Source of the DNA: Pseudomonas sp. MMS21 TM103
GTDB taxonomy: Bacteria; Pseudomonadota; Gammaproteobacteria; Pseudomonadales; Pseudomonadaceae
Direction: 5' to 3'
NCBI RefSeq assembly: GCF_022132145.1
Contig: NZ_JAJISP010000003.1
Coordinates: 434,001 to 498,000, forward strand
Length of the DNA stretch: 64,000 nt
Part shown: positions 9,132 to 18,492 of the stretch, piece after piece
How the letters are laid out: the number at the start of each line of letters is the position of its first letter
How positions within the stretch are numbered: position 1 is the stretch's first letter
Position numbers and translations under genes: made by a program
The notes under the pieces: generated by a model
What the model was told of the DNA's origin: nothing
The model's input: the letters and a program-made list of their open reading frames with translations, nothing else
The model's database searches: none

Positions 9132-9509
9132 ATGTCGCTGATCAACGAATACCGCGCTACAGAAGAAGCCATCAAAGAGCTCCAAGAACGCCTGAAAAAT
9201 CTGTCGCAAGACGACAAACTGAAAAAAGAACTGGAGTTTGAAGGCAAGCTGCGCACGCTGATGGGCGAATATCAGAAGTCCCTGCGTGACATCATCGCCA
9301 TGCTCGACCCCGACGCCAAAATCAGCAAGGCACCGCGCGCCGGCGCCAAGACCACCGGGGTCAAGCGTGCTCGCAAAGTTAAGCAGTACAAGAACCCGAA
9401 CACCGGTGAAGTGATCGAAACCAAAGGCGGCAACCACAAGACCTTGAAAGAGTGGAAAGCCAAGTGGGGCGGCGATGTTGTTGAAAGCTGGGCAACCTTG
9501 CTGGATTAA
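9132..9509 (+). CDS. mvaT: H-NS-family xenogeneic silencer MvaT
   Basis: The 125-residue protein has an N-terminal coiled-coil oligomerisation region (residues 1-60, Leu/Glu/Lys heptads), a basic linker and a C-terminal DNA-binding domain. The latter contains N-P-N-T-G-E-V-I-E-T-K-G-G-N-H-K and W-K-A-K-W-G, the hallmark of MvaT/MvaU. Length and sequence are almost those of P. aeruginosa MvaT. It coats A+T-rich, often foreign DNA and represses it. The gene is followed at once by a strong terminator and is monocistronic. Confidence 0.95.
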   Translation: MSLINEYRATEEAIKELQERLKNLSQDDKLKKELEFEGKLRTLMGEYQKSLRDIIAMLDPDAKISKAPRAGAKTTGVKRARKVKQYKNPNTGEVIETKGGNHKTLKEWKAKWGGDVVESWATLLD

Positions 9510-9542
9510 GCTCTACGATTGAATCATCGATTTCAGCGCATC

Positions 9543-9571
9543 AAAAAACGCCAGCCTTGCTGGCGTTTTTT
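9543..9571 (+). terminator. Rho-independent terminator after mvaT
   Basis: AAAAAACGCCAGC and GCTGGCGTTTTTT form a 13-bp stem around a CTT loop. The A- and T-tracts on both sides make it usable in both directions. Confidence 0.9.
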
Positions 9572-9701
9572 GTTCTGCAACACTATTTATGTTGATGGCA
9601 AACCCAGGGGACATCAGGCCACCTTGGCCAGACGGCGAGCCAACCGACAGAATCGCCAGACGACAGCCACCAGCTAAATAGCGCCTGAAGCCTGCCCACA
9701 C

Positions 9702-11132
9702 TTAAAGGGCATAACGCAGGCGCAACTGTTGCGCATAGTCACGCCACTCCGTCAGTACCGTCCGTTGCTTGGGCGTGGCCTGAGCGAATATTTCATCGAG
9801 TGCCGCCTGAAAATCCGCCAAGGTATTAGGCGCGCCACACTCGGGCCGGGTTAACCGCTGCTGACAAAACATCACCCAGCGCTGCTGTTCTGCTGAATCC
9901 AGGCTGGAGGGAAAGTTGCGCGCGCGATAACGAAATAATAATTCAGGTAAGCGTGCATCATCGAACGGCCAGTCATTCTGGGCCAACTGCGCGGGTTCGG
10001 CACTGCGTACGCGCTCGCATAAACGCCGGTCGCGATCACCGATAAAACCCTCATATAGCTGTTGCTCGGGATCCTCGCTGGGCGCAAAAGCTTCTTCGCC
10101 ATATATCAGCGCGAGTTTGTCCCGCCACTGCCCTTGTGCGGCAACCAATCGATCTGCACGCAGCTGGAGTTCGGTCATGTCCAACTGCAAACGCTGAATA
10201 TCTTCGCCACGCAGTACATTCAACGGCGCCACCACCGGACAACGGTTGATGTGCAGCAACTTCAAGGGTACCGGCAACTCGCCCTCGCCCAGTTGCTCGC
10301 GCCGGGTATATAGGCGTCGACGCAAGGACTCGCCATCCTCCTCGAACAATGGCGCCGGATCGGCGTGCAAGTCGCAGACGATAAGCGCATTGCGATTACG
10401 CGGATGCCAGGCCAGCGGCAACACCAACCCCAAGTAATGTCGCGTTCCGGCAAAGCGCCCGGAAATATGCACCAGGGGCTGTAACAAACGAATCTGGTCG
10501 AGTACCCGTTGCTTGCTGCGCAATTGATAGAGGTAGTTGTACAGCTTGGGCTGTTTGCTACGAATCAGCCGAGCCAGAGCGATGGTCGCACGCACATCGG
10601 CCAGGGCGTCATGGGCCTGGCCATGTTCGATGCCGTTGGCTGCGGTCAGGCTCTCCAGCTTGAGGCTGACGCGGCCTTCTTCCTGAGGCCAGACAATGCC
10701 ATCCGGGCGCAAGGCATAGGCTGCGCGAACCAGATCGATCAGGTCCCAGCGGCTGTTGCCACCTTGCCACTCGCGGGCATAGGGGTCGAAGAAATTGCGG
10801 TACAGGCTGTAGCGGGTGACTTCATCATCGAAGCGCAAGCTGTTGTACCCCACGCTACAGGTCCCCGGCTGAACCATTTCGGCATGCACGCGGGCCATGA
10901 ATTCGGCCTCGCTCAAACCTTTGTCCGCCAACTGACTGGGCGTGATGCCGGTTATGAGGCAGGCAGCCGGATGCGGCAGGATGTCGTCGCTGGGCTGACA
11001 GTAGATGTTCAGCGGCTCGTCGATTTCATTGAGGTCTTCGTCGGTGCGAATTCCGGCGACTTGCAGCGGCCGGTCGCGACGCGGATCGATACCGGTGGTT
11101 TCGTAGTCATACCAGAACAGGCTGGAGGTCAC
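9702..11132 (-). CDS. sbcB: Exodeoxyribonuclease I
   Basis: This 476-residue enzyme degrades single-stranded DNA from the 3' end and works in recombination and mismatch repair. The DEDDh exonuclease domain is at residues 1-190, with Exo I W-Y-D-Y-E-T-T-G, an Exo II region around Y-N-S-L-R-F-D-D-E and Exo III H-D-A-L-A-D-V. An SH3-like domain and helical C terminus follow. Length matches E. coli ExoI. The start is a GTG at 11132 with AGGAAG upstream. It is divergent from the RDD-SpoIIM operon. Confidence 0.94.
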   Translation of the reverse strand: MTSSLFWYDYETTGIDPRRDRPLQVAGIRTDEDLNEIDEPLNIYCQPSDDILPHPAACLITGITPSQLADKGLSEAEFMARVHAEMVQPGTCSVGYNSLRFDDEVTRYSLYRNFFDPYAREWQGGNSRWDLIDLVRAAYALRPDGIVWPQEEGRVSLKLESLTAANGIEHGQAHDALADVRATIALARLIRSKQPKLYNYLYQLRSKQRVLDQIRLLQPLVHISGRFAGTRHYLGLVLPLAWHPRNRNALIVCDLHADPAPLFEEDGESLRRRLYTRREQLGEGELPVPLKLLHINRCPVVAPLNVLRGEDIQRLQLDMTELQLRADRLVAAQGQWRDKLALIYGEEAFAPSEDPEQQLYEGFIGDRDRRLCERVRSAEPAQLAQNDWPFDDARLPELLFRYRARNFPSSLDSAEQQRWVMFCQQRLTRPECGAPNTLADFQAALDEIFAQATPKQRTVLTEWRDYAQQLRLRYAL

Positions 11133-11290
11133 GGCGGCTTCCTATAGGTAGTGGGCGAGGCCAGTTTAGCATTGCCCGCACGGCCATCCGGCAGCCACGG
11201 ATTGCCGCCACAAGCGCAGTTTGCATGCAGATCGGTTGCTTCACCGTCTGCCGCTGGCTAGCATCGGGGTTTATTCAGCGCAGACCGCCG

Positions 11291-12037
11291 ATGCAGCATT
11301 CCGCCACCTCGCCTCCTCCGCGCCCGCCTCGTCCAGCCGTCCGCCGACCAACCGCGCTGCTGGATACCCGCTATCAGGTGGAAACCCCGGAAGGCATCGA
11401 TCTGCTCCTGCGCCCCGCGGGCCTGGTATCGCGCGCCTTGGCCTTCACCATCGACCTGCTGATTCGCGGCCTGCTGTTGCTGGTGACCTACGTCGTCCTC
11501 GGCCTGCTCGGCAAGTTCGGCATGGGCCTGGCGACCATCCTGCTGTTCCTGGTGACCTGGTGGTACATGGTGTTGTTCGAGGTATTCAACCAGGGCCGCT
11601 CGCCCGGCAAGCAGATGCTCGGCCTGCGCGTGGTGCACGATGACGGCACGCCGGTCGGCTGGGCCGCTTCGCTGACCCGCAACCTGCTGCGCTTCGTCGA
11701 TATCCTGCCGTTCGGCTACACCCTGGGCATTCTCAGCTGCCTCAACCACCCGGCGTTCAAGCGCCTCGGCGATATCGCCGCCGGTACCCTGGTAGTCTAC
11801 CGCGACACCCTGCCCGCGCACCCGAGCCTGCCGCAGGCCGAACCGCTGCCTGCGCCCTTCGCCCTCGACCTGGCAGAGCAACGGGCCCTGCTCGGATTTG
11901 CCGAGCGCGGCGCCAGCCTGTCCAGTGAACGCCGCGCCGAGCTGGCGGCGATTCTTGCCGAGCCACTGCAGGTCCCGCACGAGCAAGCGGAACAGCGGAT
12001 CAATGGCATCGCCCGCGGCCTGCTGGGACCGACATGA
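11291..12037 (+). CDS. RDD-family membrane protein
   Basis: The 248-residue product has a Pro/Arg-rich N terminus, then an RDD domain (about residues 45-175) with three hydrophobic segments and the conserved Arg in L-V-S-R-A-L-A-F-T-I-D and Asp in F-V-D-I-L-P. RDD proteins are poorly understood; some act in ion or solute transport. I start at the ATG at 11291; an in-frame start at 11225 would add residues without homology. It is first of six genes that overlap or nearly touch up to 18153, so it probably works with the MoxR system. Confidence 0.82.
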   Translation: MQHSATSPPPRPPRPAVRRPTALLDTRYQVETPEGIDLLLRPAGLVSRALAFTIDLLIRGLLLLVTYVVLGLLGKFGMGLATILLFLVTWWYMVLFEVFNQGRSPGKQMLGLRVVHDDGTPVGWAASLTRNLLRFVDILPFGYTLGILSCLNHPAFKRLGDIAAGTLVVYRDTLPAHPSLPQAEPLPAPFALDLAEQRALLGFAERGASLSSERRAELAAILAEPLQVPHEQAEQRINGIARGLLGPT

Positions 12038-13014
12038 AACAGAGCCTGTTCGAAAGCCGCCACCAAGCCGACTGGCAAGCCTTTGCCGGACAACTCGACG
12101 CGCTCGAACGCGGCAAGGCCGACCGCCAGCAGTGCAAGGGCTTCGCCGCTGCGTACCGACGCCTCTGTCAGCAATTGGCCCTGGCCCAGGCGCGCGGCTA
12201 CAGCAACCACCTGGTCGAGCAGTTGCAGCAACTGGTGCTGCGCGGCCACCAGCAGTTCTATCGCCATCGCAGCCCGCTGGGGGCGCAATTGATCGGTTTC
12301 ATACTCGCCGGTTTTCCTCGCTTGGTGCGGGCCGAATGGCGCTGCGTGCTAATCGCCAGCCTGGTGTTTTTCGGTAGCCTGTTGACCATGGGCGTACTGG
12401 TCTATCTGTTTCCCGAACTGGTCTACAGTCTGGTCGACCCACAGCAGGTCGCGAGCATGGAGCAGATGTACGACCCCGATGCCCGGCGCCTCGGGCGCTT
12501 CGGCGAACGCCATTCGGCCGACGACTGGCTGATGTTCGGCTTCTACATCATGAACAACATCGGCATCGCCTTTCAGACCTTCGCCAGCGGCCTGCTGTTC
12601 GGCCTGGGCAGCCTATTCTTCCTGCTGTTCAACGGCCTGATGATCGGGGCGGTGGCCGGCCACCTGACCCAGATCGGCTACGGCGAAACCTTCTGGTCGT
12701 TCGTCATCGGCCACGGCGCCTTCGAGTTGACCGCCATCGCCCTGGCTGGCGGCGCCGGCCTCAAGCTCGGCGGGGCCCTGCTCGCGCCCGGTCGACTGTC
12801 ACGTGGCGAAGCCTTGCGCCTGGCCGCCGGGCGAAGCGTGCGTTTGGTCGGTGGGGTCATTGTATTTCTGCTCCTGGCCGCGTTTATCGAGGCCTACTGG
12901 TCTTCGATGACCTTCGCCACGCCGACCGTCAAATATGTGGTTGGCGCCGGCCTCTGGTTGCTGGTGCTGAGCTATCTGCTGCTGGCCGGCCGAGGTGTCC
13001 ATGCGCCTGACTGA
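12034..13014 (+). CDS. SpoIIM/DUF95-family membrane protein
   Basis: The 326-residue protein overlaps the RDD gene by ATGA. A soluble helical N terminus (1-95) is followed by five or six hydrophobic segments. The family signature is clear: a Y-I-M-N-N-I-G-I-A-F stretch, a glycine-rich segment around G-L-L-F-G-L-G-S, and H-G-A-F-E-L-T-A-I near residue 230. The name comes from the Bacillus sporulation protein, which sits with SpoIID/SpoIIP. In non-sporulating bacteria members occur beside MoxR-DUF58 genes, as here, with unknown function. Confidence 0.85.
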   Translation: MKQSLFESRHQADWQAFAGQLDALERGKADRQQCKGFAAAYRRLCQQLALAQARGYSNHLVEQLQQLVLRGHQQFYRHRSPLGAQLIGFILAGFPRLVRAEWRCVLIASLVFFGSLLTMGVLVYLFPELVYSLVDPQQVASMEQMYDPDARRLGRFGERHSADDWLMFGFYIMNNIGIAFQTFASGLLFGLGSLFFLLFNGLMIGAVAGHLTQIGYGETFWSFVIGHGAFELTAIALAGGAGLKLGGALLAPGRLSRGEALRLAAGRSVRLVGGVIVFLLLAAFIEAYWSSMTFATPTVKYVVGAGLWLLVLSYLLLAGRGVHAPD

Positions 13015-14578
13015 TGCCAGCGTGGCGATCCGCCCGCGCCCCCCCTGGGAAGCACTGGACCTCGGCGTTCTGCTGGCGCGCCGGCATGCCGGCCTGCTGA
13101 TGGCCAGCTGGGCATTGGTCAGCCTGCCGATCTTCGCCCTGCTCTGCCTGTTGCTGTGGGACTACCCGGGCTGGGCGATATTCGCCTTCTGGTGGTTGAA
13201 ACCGGCCTACGAACGCCTGCCGCTGCATGTCCTCTCACGCGCCCTGTTCGGCGACACGCCAAGCCTCAAGCAAGCGCTCAAAGCCCTGCCGGGGCTGCTC
13301 AAGCCGCAACTGCTGGCCAGCCTGACCTGGCGCCGCTTGGCGCTCACGCGCAGCTTCGATCTGCCGGTGATGCAACTGGAAGGGCTGTCCGGCCAGGCGC
13401 GCAGCCAGCGCCTGGTGGTACTGGGGCAACGCGATGCAGGCGCCGCGACCTGGTTGACGATGGTCGGCATGCACCTGGAAATGGCCCTGTGGCTGGGTCT
13501 GGTCAGCCTGTTCTATCTGCTGCTGCCAGCGCAGATCGAGCTGGACTGGAGCTGGCAGAGTCTGGCCAATGCGGCGGCCGGCGAATGGCTGTGGCTGGAA
13601 CACCTGTCCAACCTGCTGTATGTGCTGGTGCTGATCGTCTGGGAACCGGTCTACGTCGCCTGCGGCTTCACCCTCTACCTGAATCGCCGCACCGCCCTGG
13701 AGGCCTGGGATATCGAACTGGTGTTCCGCCGACTGCGTCAGCGCCTCGGCGGCGTGGCCTATGCCCTGTTGCTCGGCGGCAGCCTGTTGCTGCTGCAGAC
13801 ACCGACACCGGTCATGGCCGCCGAGATCGGCAATTGCCCGCTGCCGGTCATGGACCCGATTGGCCCCGAGGCCGCACGCCTGCTCAAACAACCGCTGAGC
13901 AGCCAGGCCGCTCAAGACAGCATCGAGCAACTGCTGGATAGCCCCCCCTTTGAGCACCGCGAAACCGTCACGCGCTGGCGCTTCGGCGAGGAAGAGGCCG
14001 CACAAGCGGACGAAGGGCCGATCAGCGGCCTGCTGGCATGGCTGGAAAAGTTCTTCAAACTGGCCGAATCCTGGAACAGCAACGCCACCATCGCAGTGTT
14101 TTTCGAGACCCTGCTCTGGACCGCCCTGCTCGGCCTGGTGGCCCTGCTGATCTGGCGCTATCGCCAATGGCTCGGCATCTTCGCCGGGCGTATTGGCCTG
14201 GCGCAACGCGCCGCAATGCCGCCCAGCAGCCAGCTGTTCGGCCTGGAAGTGACCCCGCAAAGCTTGCCCGCGGACGTCGCCGGCACAGTCGAACAACTCT
14301 GGGCCGAGCAACCGCGGGCGGCCCTCGGCCTGCTCTATCGCGCCTTGCTCAGTCGCCTGCTGCACGACTATCACCTGCCCCTGCACGGCGCTCACACCGA
14401 GAGCGAAGTGTTGCGCCTGATTCAGGGCCTGCAACAGAACGAACTGAGCACTTTCAGCCAGACCCTGACCCTGCACTGGCAAAACCTCGCCTACGGCCAT
14501 CGCCTGCCGCCAGACGATCTGTGCCAGACCTTGTGCCAAGGCTGGCGGCGCCTGCTCGAAAACGGTGTGCGCGCATGA
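13001..14578 (+). CDS. Membrane protein with C-terminal DUF4129
   Basis: The 525-residue protein has an N-terminal part with several membrane segments (about 25-60, 155-185, 205-235, 250-275), an extracytoplasmic stretch, another helix near 360-385 and a soluble C-terminal DUF4129 domain (about 420-525). DUF4129 often accompanies MoxR/DUF58 and transglutaminase-like proteins. I place the start at the ATG at 13001, with GAGG five bases upstream, and not at the GTG two codons earlier. It overlaps the SpoIIM gene by 14 bases and the next gene by ATGA. Confidence 0.8.
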   Translation: MRLTDASVAIRPRPPWEALDLGVLLARRHAGLLMASWALVSLPIFALLCLLLWDYPGWAIFAFWWLKPAYERLPLHVLSRALFGDTPSLKQALKALPGLLKPQLLASLTWRRLALTRSFDLPVMQLEGLSGQARSQRLVVLGQRDAGAATWLTMVGMHLEMALWLGLVSLFYLLLPAQIELDWSWQSLANAAAGEWLWLEHLSNLLYVLVLIVWEPVYVACGFTLYLNRRTALEAWDIELVFRRLRQRLGGVAYALLLGGSLLLLQTPTPVMAAEIGNCPLPVMDPIGPEAARLLKQPLSSQAAQDSIEQLLDSPPFEHRETVTRWRFGEEEAAQADEGPISGLLAWLEKFFKLAESWNSNATIAVFFETLLWTALLGLVALLIWRYRQWLGIFAGRIGLAQRAAMPPSSQLFGLEVTPQSLPADVAGTVEQLWAEQPRAALGLLYRALLSRLLHDYHLPLHGAHTESEVLRLIQGLQQNELSTFSQTLTLHWQNLAYGHRLPPDDLCQTLCQGWRRLLENGVRA

Positions 14579-15768
14579 ACAAACGCCGCCAGTTGATCCT
14601 CGCCAGCGCGCTGGTGCTTGGCTTGGGCTTGCTCGGTCTCTACCTGCTGAGCCGCGCCCAGCCCTATGAAGAAACCGTCGAGCACGGCCCGGCCCCCGAA
14701 GCGCAGGCCAACCCCTACCTGGCTGCCGAACATTTTCTCCGTCAGCAGGGCCTGCAGGTGCAGCGCGCCGATGACCTGCAGCTGCTCTCGACGTTGCCCA
14801 GCGCCGGGCAAACCCTGGTGCTGCTTGGTGATCGGCAAGGCATGAGCCCGCTACAAGCCGAGCATCTGCTCGCCTGGGCGGCCAAGGGCGGGCATCTGGT
14901 GTTCGTTGCCGAACGCCTGTGGGATGAGGAGGAAGGCAAAAGTGGTGACCTGCTGCTCGATAGCCTGGACCTGCAGCAATACCCGAGCGACGATCTCGAC
15001 GAGCCTGAGGCCGAGATCGAGGAGACCACTCCCGAGTCAGGCGATGCCACGGCCAAGGCCTACCCCGAGCTGACCCAGCTTTACCTGGAAAACGAGCAGG
15101 CGCCGGCCTACTTCAGTTTCGATACCGGCTTTCATCTCTACGATGCGGCAAATCGCGCGCATGCCTGGGCCAACAGCGCGGCGGCGACCCACCTGGTCCA
15201 GCTCTATCATGGTGACGGCCTGGTCAGCGTGCTGAGCGACAGCTGGATCTGGCACAACGACAGGATCGCCGAATACGACAATGCCTGGCTGCTCTGGTAC
15301 CTGAGTCAGGACAGCGGCGTGACCCTGCTCTACCACGCCGATCGCGCCAACCTGCCCAGCCTGCTGTTGCGCTACTTCCCCCAGGCCCTGCTGGCCCTGG
15401 CCCTGCTCCTCGGCCTCGGTCTGTGGCGCGCCGGCATGCGTCAGGGCCCGCTGCAAGCGCCGGTCAGCCCGAGTCGCCGGCAATTGCAGGAGCACCTGCG
15501 CGGCAGTGCCGCGTTCTTGCTCCGGCGCAGTGGCCAGCACTGCCTGCTGCAGGGCTTGCAAGCGGACATCCAGCGCCGTGCGCGACACCGTCATCCCGGC
15601 TTCGAACGCCTCGGCGTGACCGAACAATGGCAGGTGTTGGCACGCCTGACCCGCTTGCCCAGCCGTGCCATCAGCCAAGCCATGCGGCCGCTGCCCGAGC
15701 AGCGCCTGTCCGCCGTCGACTTCACCCGCCAGGTCGCCCACCTGCAAACACTCAGGAATGCCCTATGA
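14575..15768 (+). CDS. DUF4350-domain membrane protein
   Basis: The 397-residue product has an N-terminal membrane anchor (about 7-27), a DUF4350 domain (about 45-265) with N-P-Y-L-A-A-E-H-F-L and an L-V-L-L-G-D-R-Q-G strand, a second membrane helix near 275-295 and a basic C-terminal tail. DUF4350 has a glutamine-amidotransferase-like fold in related proteins, but I see no catalytic Cys, so it is probably a binding protein. ATGA overlaps join it to the genes on both sides. Confidence 0.82.
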   Translation: MNKRRQLILASALVLGLGLLGLYLLSRAQPYEETVEHGPAPEAQANPYLAAEHFLRQQGLQVQRADDLQLLSTLPSAGQTLVLLGDRQGMSPLQAEHLLAWAAKGGHLVFVAERLWDEEEGKSGDLLLDSLDLQQYPSDDLDEPEAEIEETTPESGDATAKAYPELTQLYLENEQAPAYFSFDTGFHLYDAANRAHAWANSAAATHLVQLYHGDGLVSVLSDSWIWHNDRIAEYDNAWLLWYLSQDSGVTLLYHADRANLPSLLLRYFPQALLALALLLGLGLWRAGMRQGPLQAPVSPSRRQLQEHLRGSAAFLLRRSGQHCLLQGLQADIQRRARHRHPGFERLGVTEQWQVLARLTRLPSRAISQAMRPLPEQRLSAVDFTRQVAHLQTLRNAL

Positions 15769-16796
15769 GCGAACACACGCCCGAACAGCTGAGCCCGCCC
15801 GCGGCGGCCGCAACCCAATCACCGAGCAGTCCGGCGCTGCAGCGCCAGCGCGCCAGCCAACTGGCCCAGGCCCTGCGCCTGGAATTGCACAAGGCGCTGA
15901 TCGGCCAGAACGCCGTGGTCGACGATGTGTTGACCGCGCTGATCGCCGGCGGCCACGTGCTGATCGAGGGTGTTCCCGGCCTGGGCAAGACCCTGCTGGT
16001 GCGCGCTCTGGCGCGCTGCTTCGGGGGCGAGTTCGCCCGCATCCAGTTCACCCCCGACCTGATGCCCAGCGATGTCACCGGCCATGCCGTGTACGACCTG
16101 CAAAACGAGCAGTTCAAGCTGCGCAAGGGCCCGGTGTTCACCAACCTGCTGCTGGCCGACGAGATCAATCGCGCGCCGGCCAAGACCCAGGCGGCCCTGC
16201 TGGAAGTCATGCAGGAGCGTCAGGTCACCCTCGAAGGGCGCGCCCTGGCGGTGCCGCTGCCGTTCATGGTGCTGGCTACGCAGAACCCGATCGAGCAGGA
16301 AGGCACCTATCCACTGCCCGAAGCCGAGCTGGACCGCTTCATGCTCAAGCTGCGCATGGACTACCCCGAGCAGGCCGAAGAACTGAGCATGGTGCGTCAG
16401 GTCACCCGTTCGACCCGCGCCGACATGCTCGACGTCACCCCCTTGCGCGCCATGCTGCAAGCCAAGGATCTGCTGGCCATCCAGAAGATCGCCAGCGACC
16501 TGCCGCTCGACGAACAGGTGCTCGACTATGCCGTGCGCCTGGCCCGTGCCACCCGCACCTGGCCGGGGCTGATTCTCGGCGCCGGGCCACGCGCCTCGAT
16601 CGCCCTGGTGCGTGGCGGCCGCGCCCGCGCCCTGTTGCGCGGCGGCGACTTCGTCCTGCCGGATGACATCAAGAGCTGCGCCCTGGCCGTACTGCGCCAC
16701 CGTGTGCGCCTGGCGCCGGAGCTGGATATCGAAGGGCTGGAGGTCGACCAGGTGCTCCAGCAGTTGCTCGACCAGGTCCCGGCGCCGCGTCTATGA
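15765..16796 (+). CDS. MoxR-family AAA+ ATPase
   Basis: The 343-residue AAA+ protein has Walker A G-V-P-G-L-G-K-T near residue 70, Walker B L-L-A-D-E-I-N-R-A-P near 135, sensor 1 in A-T-Q-N-P-I-E and an E-G-T-Y-P-L-P-E-A-E-L-D-R-F block typical of MoxR. Family members act as chaperones that mature or assemble protein complexes, commonly with a VWA or DUF58 partner encoded next door. The start at 15765 overlaps the upstream stop; the longer frame from 15423 is a shadow. Confidence 0.9.
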   Translation: MSEHTPEQLSPPAAAATQSPSSPALQRQRASQLAQALRLELHKALIGQNAVVDDVLTALIAGGHVLIEGVPGLGKTLLVRALARCFGGEFARIQFTPDLMPSDVTGHAVYDLQNEQFKLRKGPVFTNLLLADEINRAPAKTQAALLEVMQERQVTLEGRALAVPLPFMVLATQNPIEQEGTYPLPEAELDRFMLKLRMDYPEQAEELSMVRQVTRSTRADMLDVTPLRAMLQAKDLLAIQKIASDLPLDEQVLDYAVRLARATRTWPGLILGAGPRASIALVRGGRARALLRGGDFVLPDDIKSCALAVLRHRVRLAPELDIEGLEVDQVLQQLLDQVPAPRL

Positions 16797-16821
16797 CCCG
16801 CTCGATCCAGGGTGCTGGCGC

Positions 16822-18153
16822 ATGAAGCCCGCGCGCGCGCTGCTGATCCTGCTCGGCGTCCTGCTCGGCCTGGCCATTGTGCTTGGCGCCTTGCAGGCAC
16901 TGGCGGTCGAGGTGCCGCAAAGCCTGCAGGCGATCTGGTGGGCCCTGCTGCTGGTGCTGACCGGCGCGGCGCTGGTCGACGCCCTGCGCCTGCGCACATT
17001 GCCCTCGCCACGCCTCGAGCGCCTGTTGCCGGGCAATTTGCCGCTGGGCCGTTGGCACGAGGTGCAGCTGACCCTGCACCACGCCTACGCCCAGCCTTTG
17101 ACGCTGGAGGTGTTCGACCATGTGGCCGACGGCATGGCGTTCGAGCACCTGCCGCAAACCGTGCTACTGCGCCCCGGCGAGCAGACTCGCGTCACCTACC
17201 GCGTACGGCCGCTGGTACGTGGGCACTTCCATTTCGACCGATGTGAAATCAACCTGCCCAGCCCGCTGCGCCTGTGGTGCGCGCGACGCTACCTGGCGGT
17301 GCCCGGAGAAACCCGGGTCTACCCGGACTTTGCCCGTCTGCATGGCGCGCAACTGATGGCGGTCGACGACTGGCTCAGCCAGTTGGGCGTGCGCCAGCGC
17401 CCCCGTCGCGGCCTCGGCCTGGAGTTTCACCAGTTGCGCGACTTTCGTGACGGTGACAGCCTGCGCCAGATCGACTGGAAAGCCACCGCACGCATGCGCA
17501 CGCCAATCGCCCGGGAGTTCCAGGACGAGCGCGGCCAGCAGATCATCTTCCTGCTCGACTGCGGCCGCCGCATGCGCAGCCAGGATGGCGAGCTGGCGCA
17601 CTTCGACCACGCCCTCAATGCCTGCCTGTTGCTCAGTTATGTGGCGCTGCGCCAGGGCGATGCGGTGGGCCTGGCGACCTTTGCCGGGGAGCAGCAGCGC
17701 TTCCTCGCGCCGGTCAAAGGCCCGGCGCAACTCAATGTGCTGCTCAATGCCGTGTACGACCTGCGCAGCACCCTGCAGCCGGCCGACTTCACCGTCGCGG
17801 CCGACGCCCTGCTCGCCCGCCAGCGGCGCCGCGCCCTGGTGGTGCTGGTAACCAACCTGCGCGACGAGGACGATCAGGAGTTGCTTGCAGCAGTCAAACG
17901 CATCGGCCGCCAGCACCGCGTGCTGATCGCCAGCCTGCGCGAAGAGGTGCTCGACAGCCTGCGCCACAGTCCGGTGCAGGACTTCGAGGGCGCGCTGGCC
18001 TACTGCGGCGCGGTCGACTACCTCAACGCCCGCGCCAGCCTGCACGAGCGCCTGCTCGCCCACAACGTGCCGGTGCTGGATGCGCGCCCCGGCGAGCTGG
18101 GCCCGCAACTGGTCAGCCGCTACCTGGCCTGGAAGAAGGCCGGGGCGTTGTAA
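16822..18153 (+). CDS. DUF58 (VWA-like) protein, partner of the MoxR ATPase
   Basis: The 443-residue protein has two N-terminal membrane helices (about 5-25 and 32-52), a beta-rich region, then the DUF58 signature (R-D-F-R-D-G-D-S-L-R-Q-I-D-W-K-A-T-A-R near residue 215) and a VWA-like fold. The F-L-L-D-C-G-R-R-M-R segment only partly matches a MIDAS D-x-S-x-S, as is usual for DUF58. It starts 25 bases after the MoxR stop. MoxR-DUF58 pairs are assumed to work together at the membrane. Last gene of the operon. Confidence 0.88.
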   Translation: MKPARALLILLGVLLGLAIVLGALQALAVEVPQSLQAIWWALLLVLTGAALVDALRLRTLPSPRLERLLPGNLPLGRWHEVQLTLHHAYAQPLTLEVFDHVADGMAFEHLPQTVLLRPGEQTRVTYRVRPLVRGHFHFDRCEINLPSPLRLWCARRYLAVPGETRVYPDFARLHGAQLMAVDDWLSQLGVRQRPRRGLGLEFHQLRDFRDGDSLRQIDWKATARMRTPIAREFQDERGQQIIFLLDCGRRMRSQDGELAHFDHALNACLLLSYVALRQGDAVGLATFAGEQQRFLAPVKGPAQLNVLLNAVYDLRSTLQPADFTVAADALLARQRRRALVVLVTNLRDEDDQELLAAVKRIGRQHRVLIASLREEVLDSLRHSPVQDFEGALAYCGAVDYLNARASLHERLLAHNVPVLDARPGELGPQLVSRYLAWKKAGAL

Positions 18154-18162
18154 CCCGCGCAC

Positions 18163-18187
18163 AAAAAAGCCCGCTGTCAGGCGGGCT
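18163..18187 (-). terminator. Terminator between convergent genes
   Basis: AGCCCGC and GCGGGCT form a 7-bp stem. The run of A residues on the left becomes a T-run for leftward transcripts, so it should stop the small minus-strand gene at 18205-18492. In the rightward direction it lacks a T-run. Confidence 0.7.
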
Positions 18188-18204
18188 TGCTGCGATCGTG
18201 AGGA

Positions 18205-18492
18205 TCAGCCGCGGGCGGCCTTGATCACCTCGATATAGGGTTCGGCAAACCGCTGGTCCTGGATCAGGGCGATGAAATCGTTGCCCTGGGCATCCTTGGC
18301 CTCGAGGTCATAGCCGGCCTCGACGAAGAAACGCACGAATCGCTCGAAGTCGTCGACCCGCAGGCCACGATAGGCCTTGATCAGCTTGTGCAACGATGGC
18401 GGCGTGGCGTCAGCTGGTTCCACGGCGAGGAACAGCTTGATCGGCTCATCGCCAATATCTTCGCCAATCACCTGTTTCTTGTCTTTGCGCAT
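18205..18492 (-). CDS. PA4642-family protein
   Basis: The 95-residue protein is soluble and acidic, with no signal peptide or membrane segment. The sequence (K-Q-V-I-G-E-D-I-G-D-E-P-I-K-L-F near the start, L-I-K-A-Y-R-G-L and F-V-E-A-G-Y-D in the middle) matches the small family named after P. aeruginosa PA4642; function is unknown. Its place near hpt and upp is that of PA4642. GGAG lies 7 bases before the ATG at 18492. Confidence 0.75.
   Translation of the reverse strand: MRKDKKQVIGEDIGDEPIKLFLAVEPADATPPSLHKLIKAYRGLRVDDFERFVRFFVEAGYDLEAKDAQGNDFIALIQDQRFAEPYIEVIKAARG

Noticed and set aside
13235..14539. 434-residue minus-strand frame
   Set aside because: Antisense to the DUF4129 gene, Gln- and Ala-rich, without any domain.
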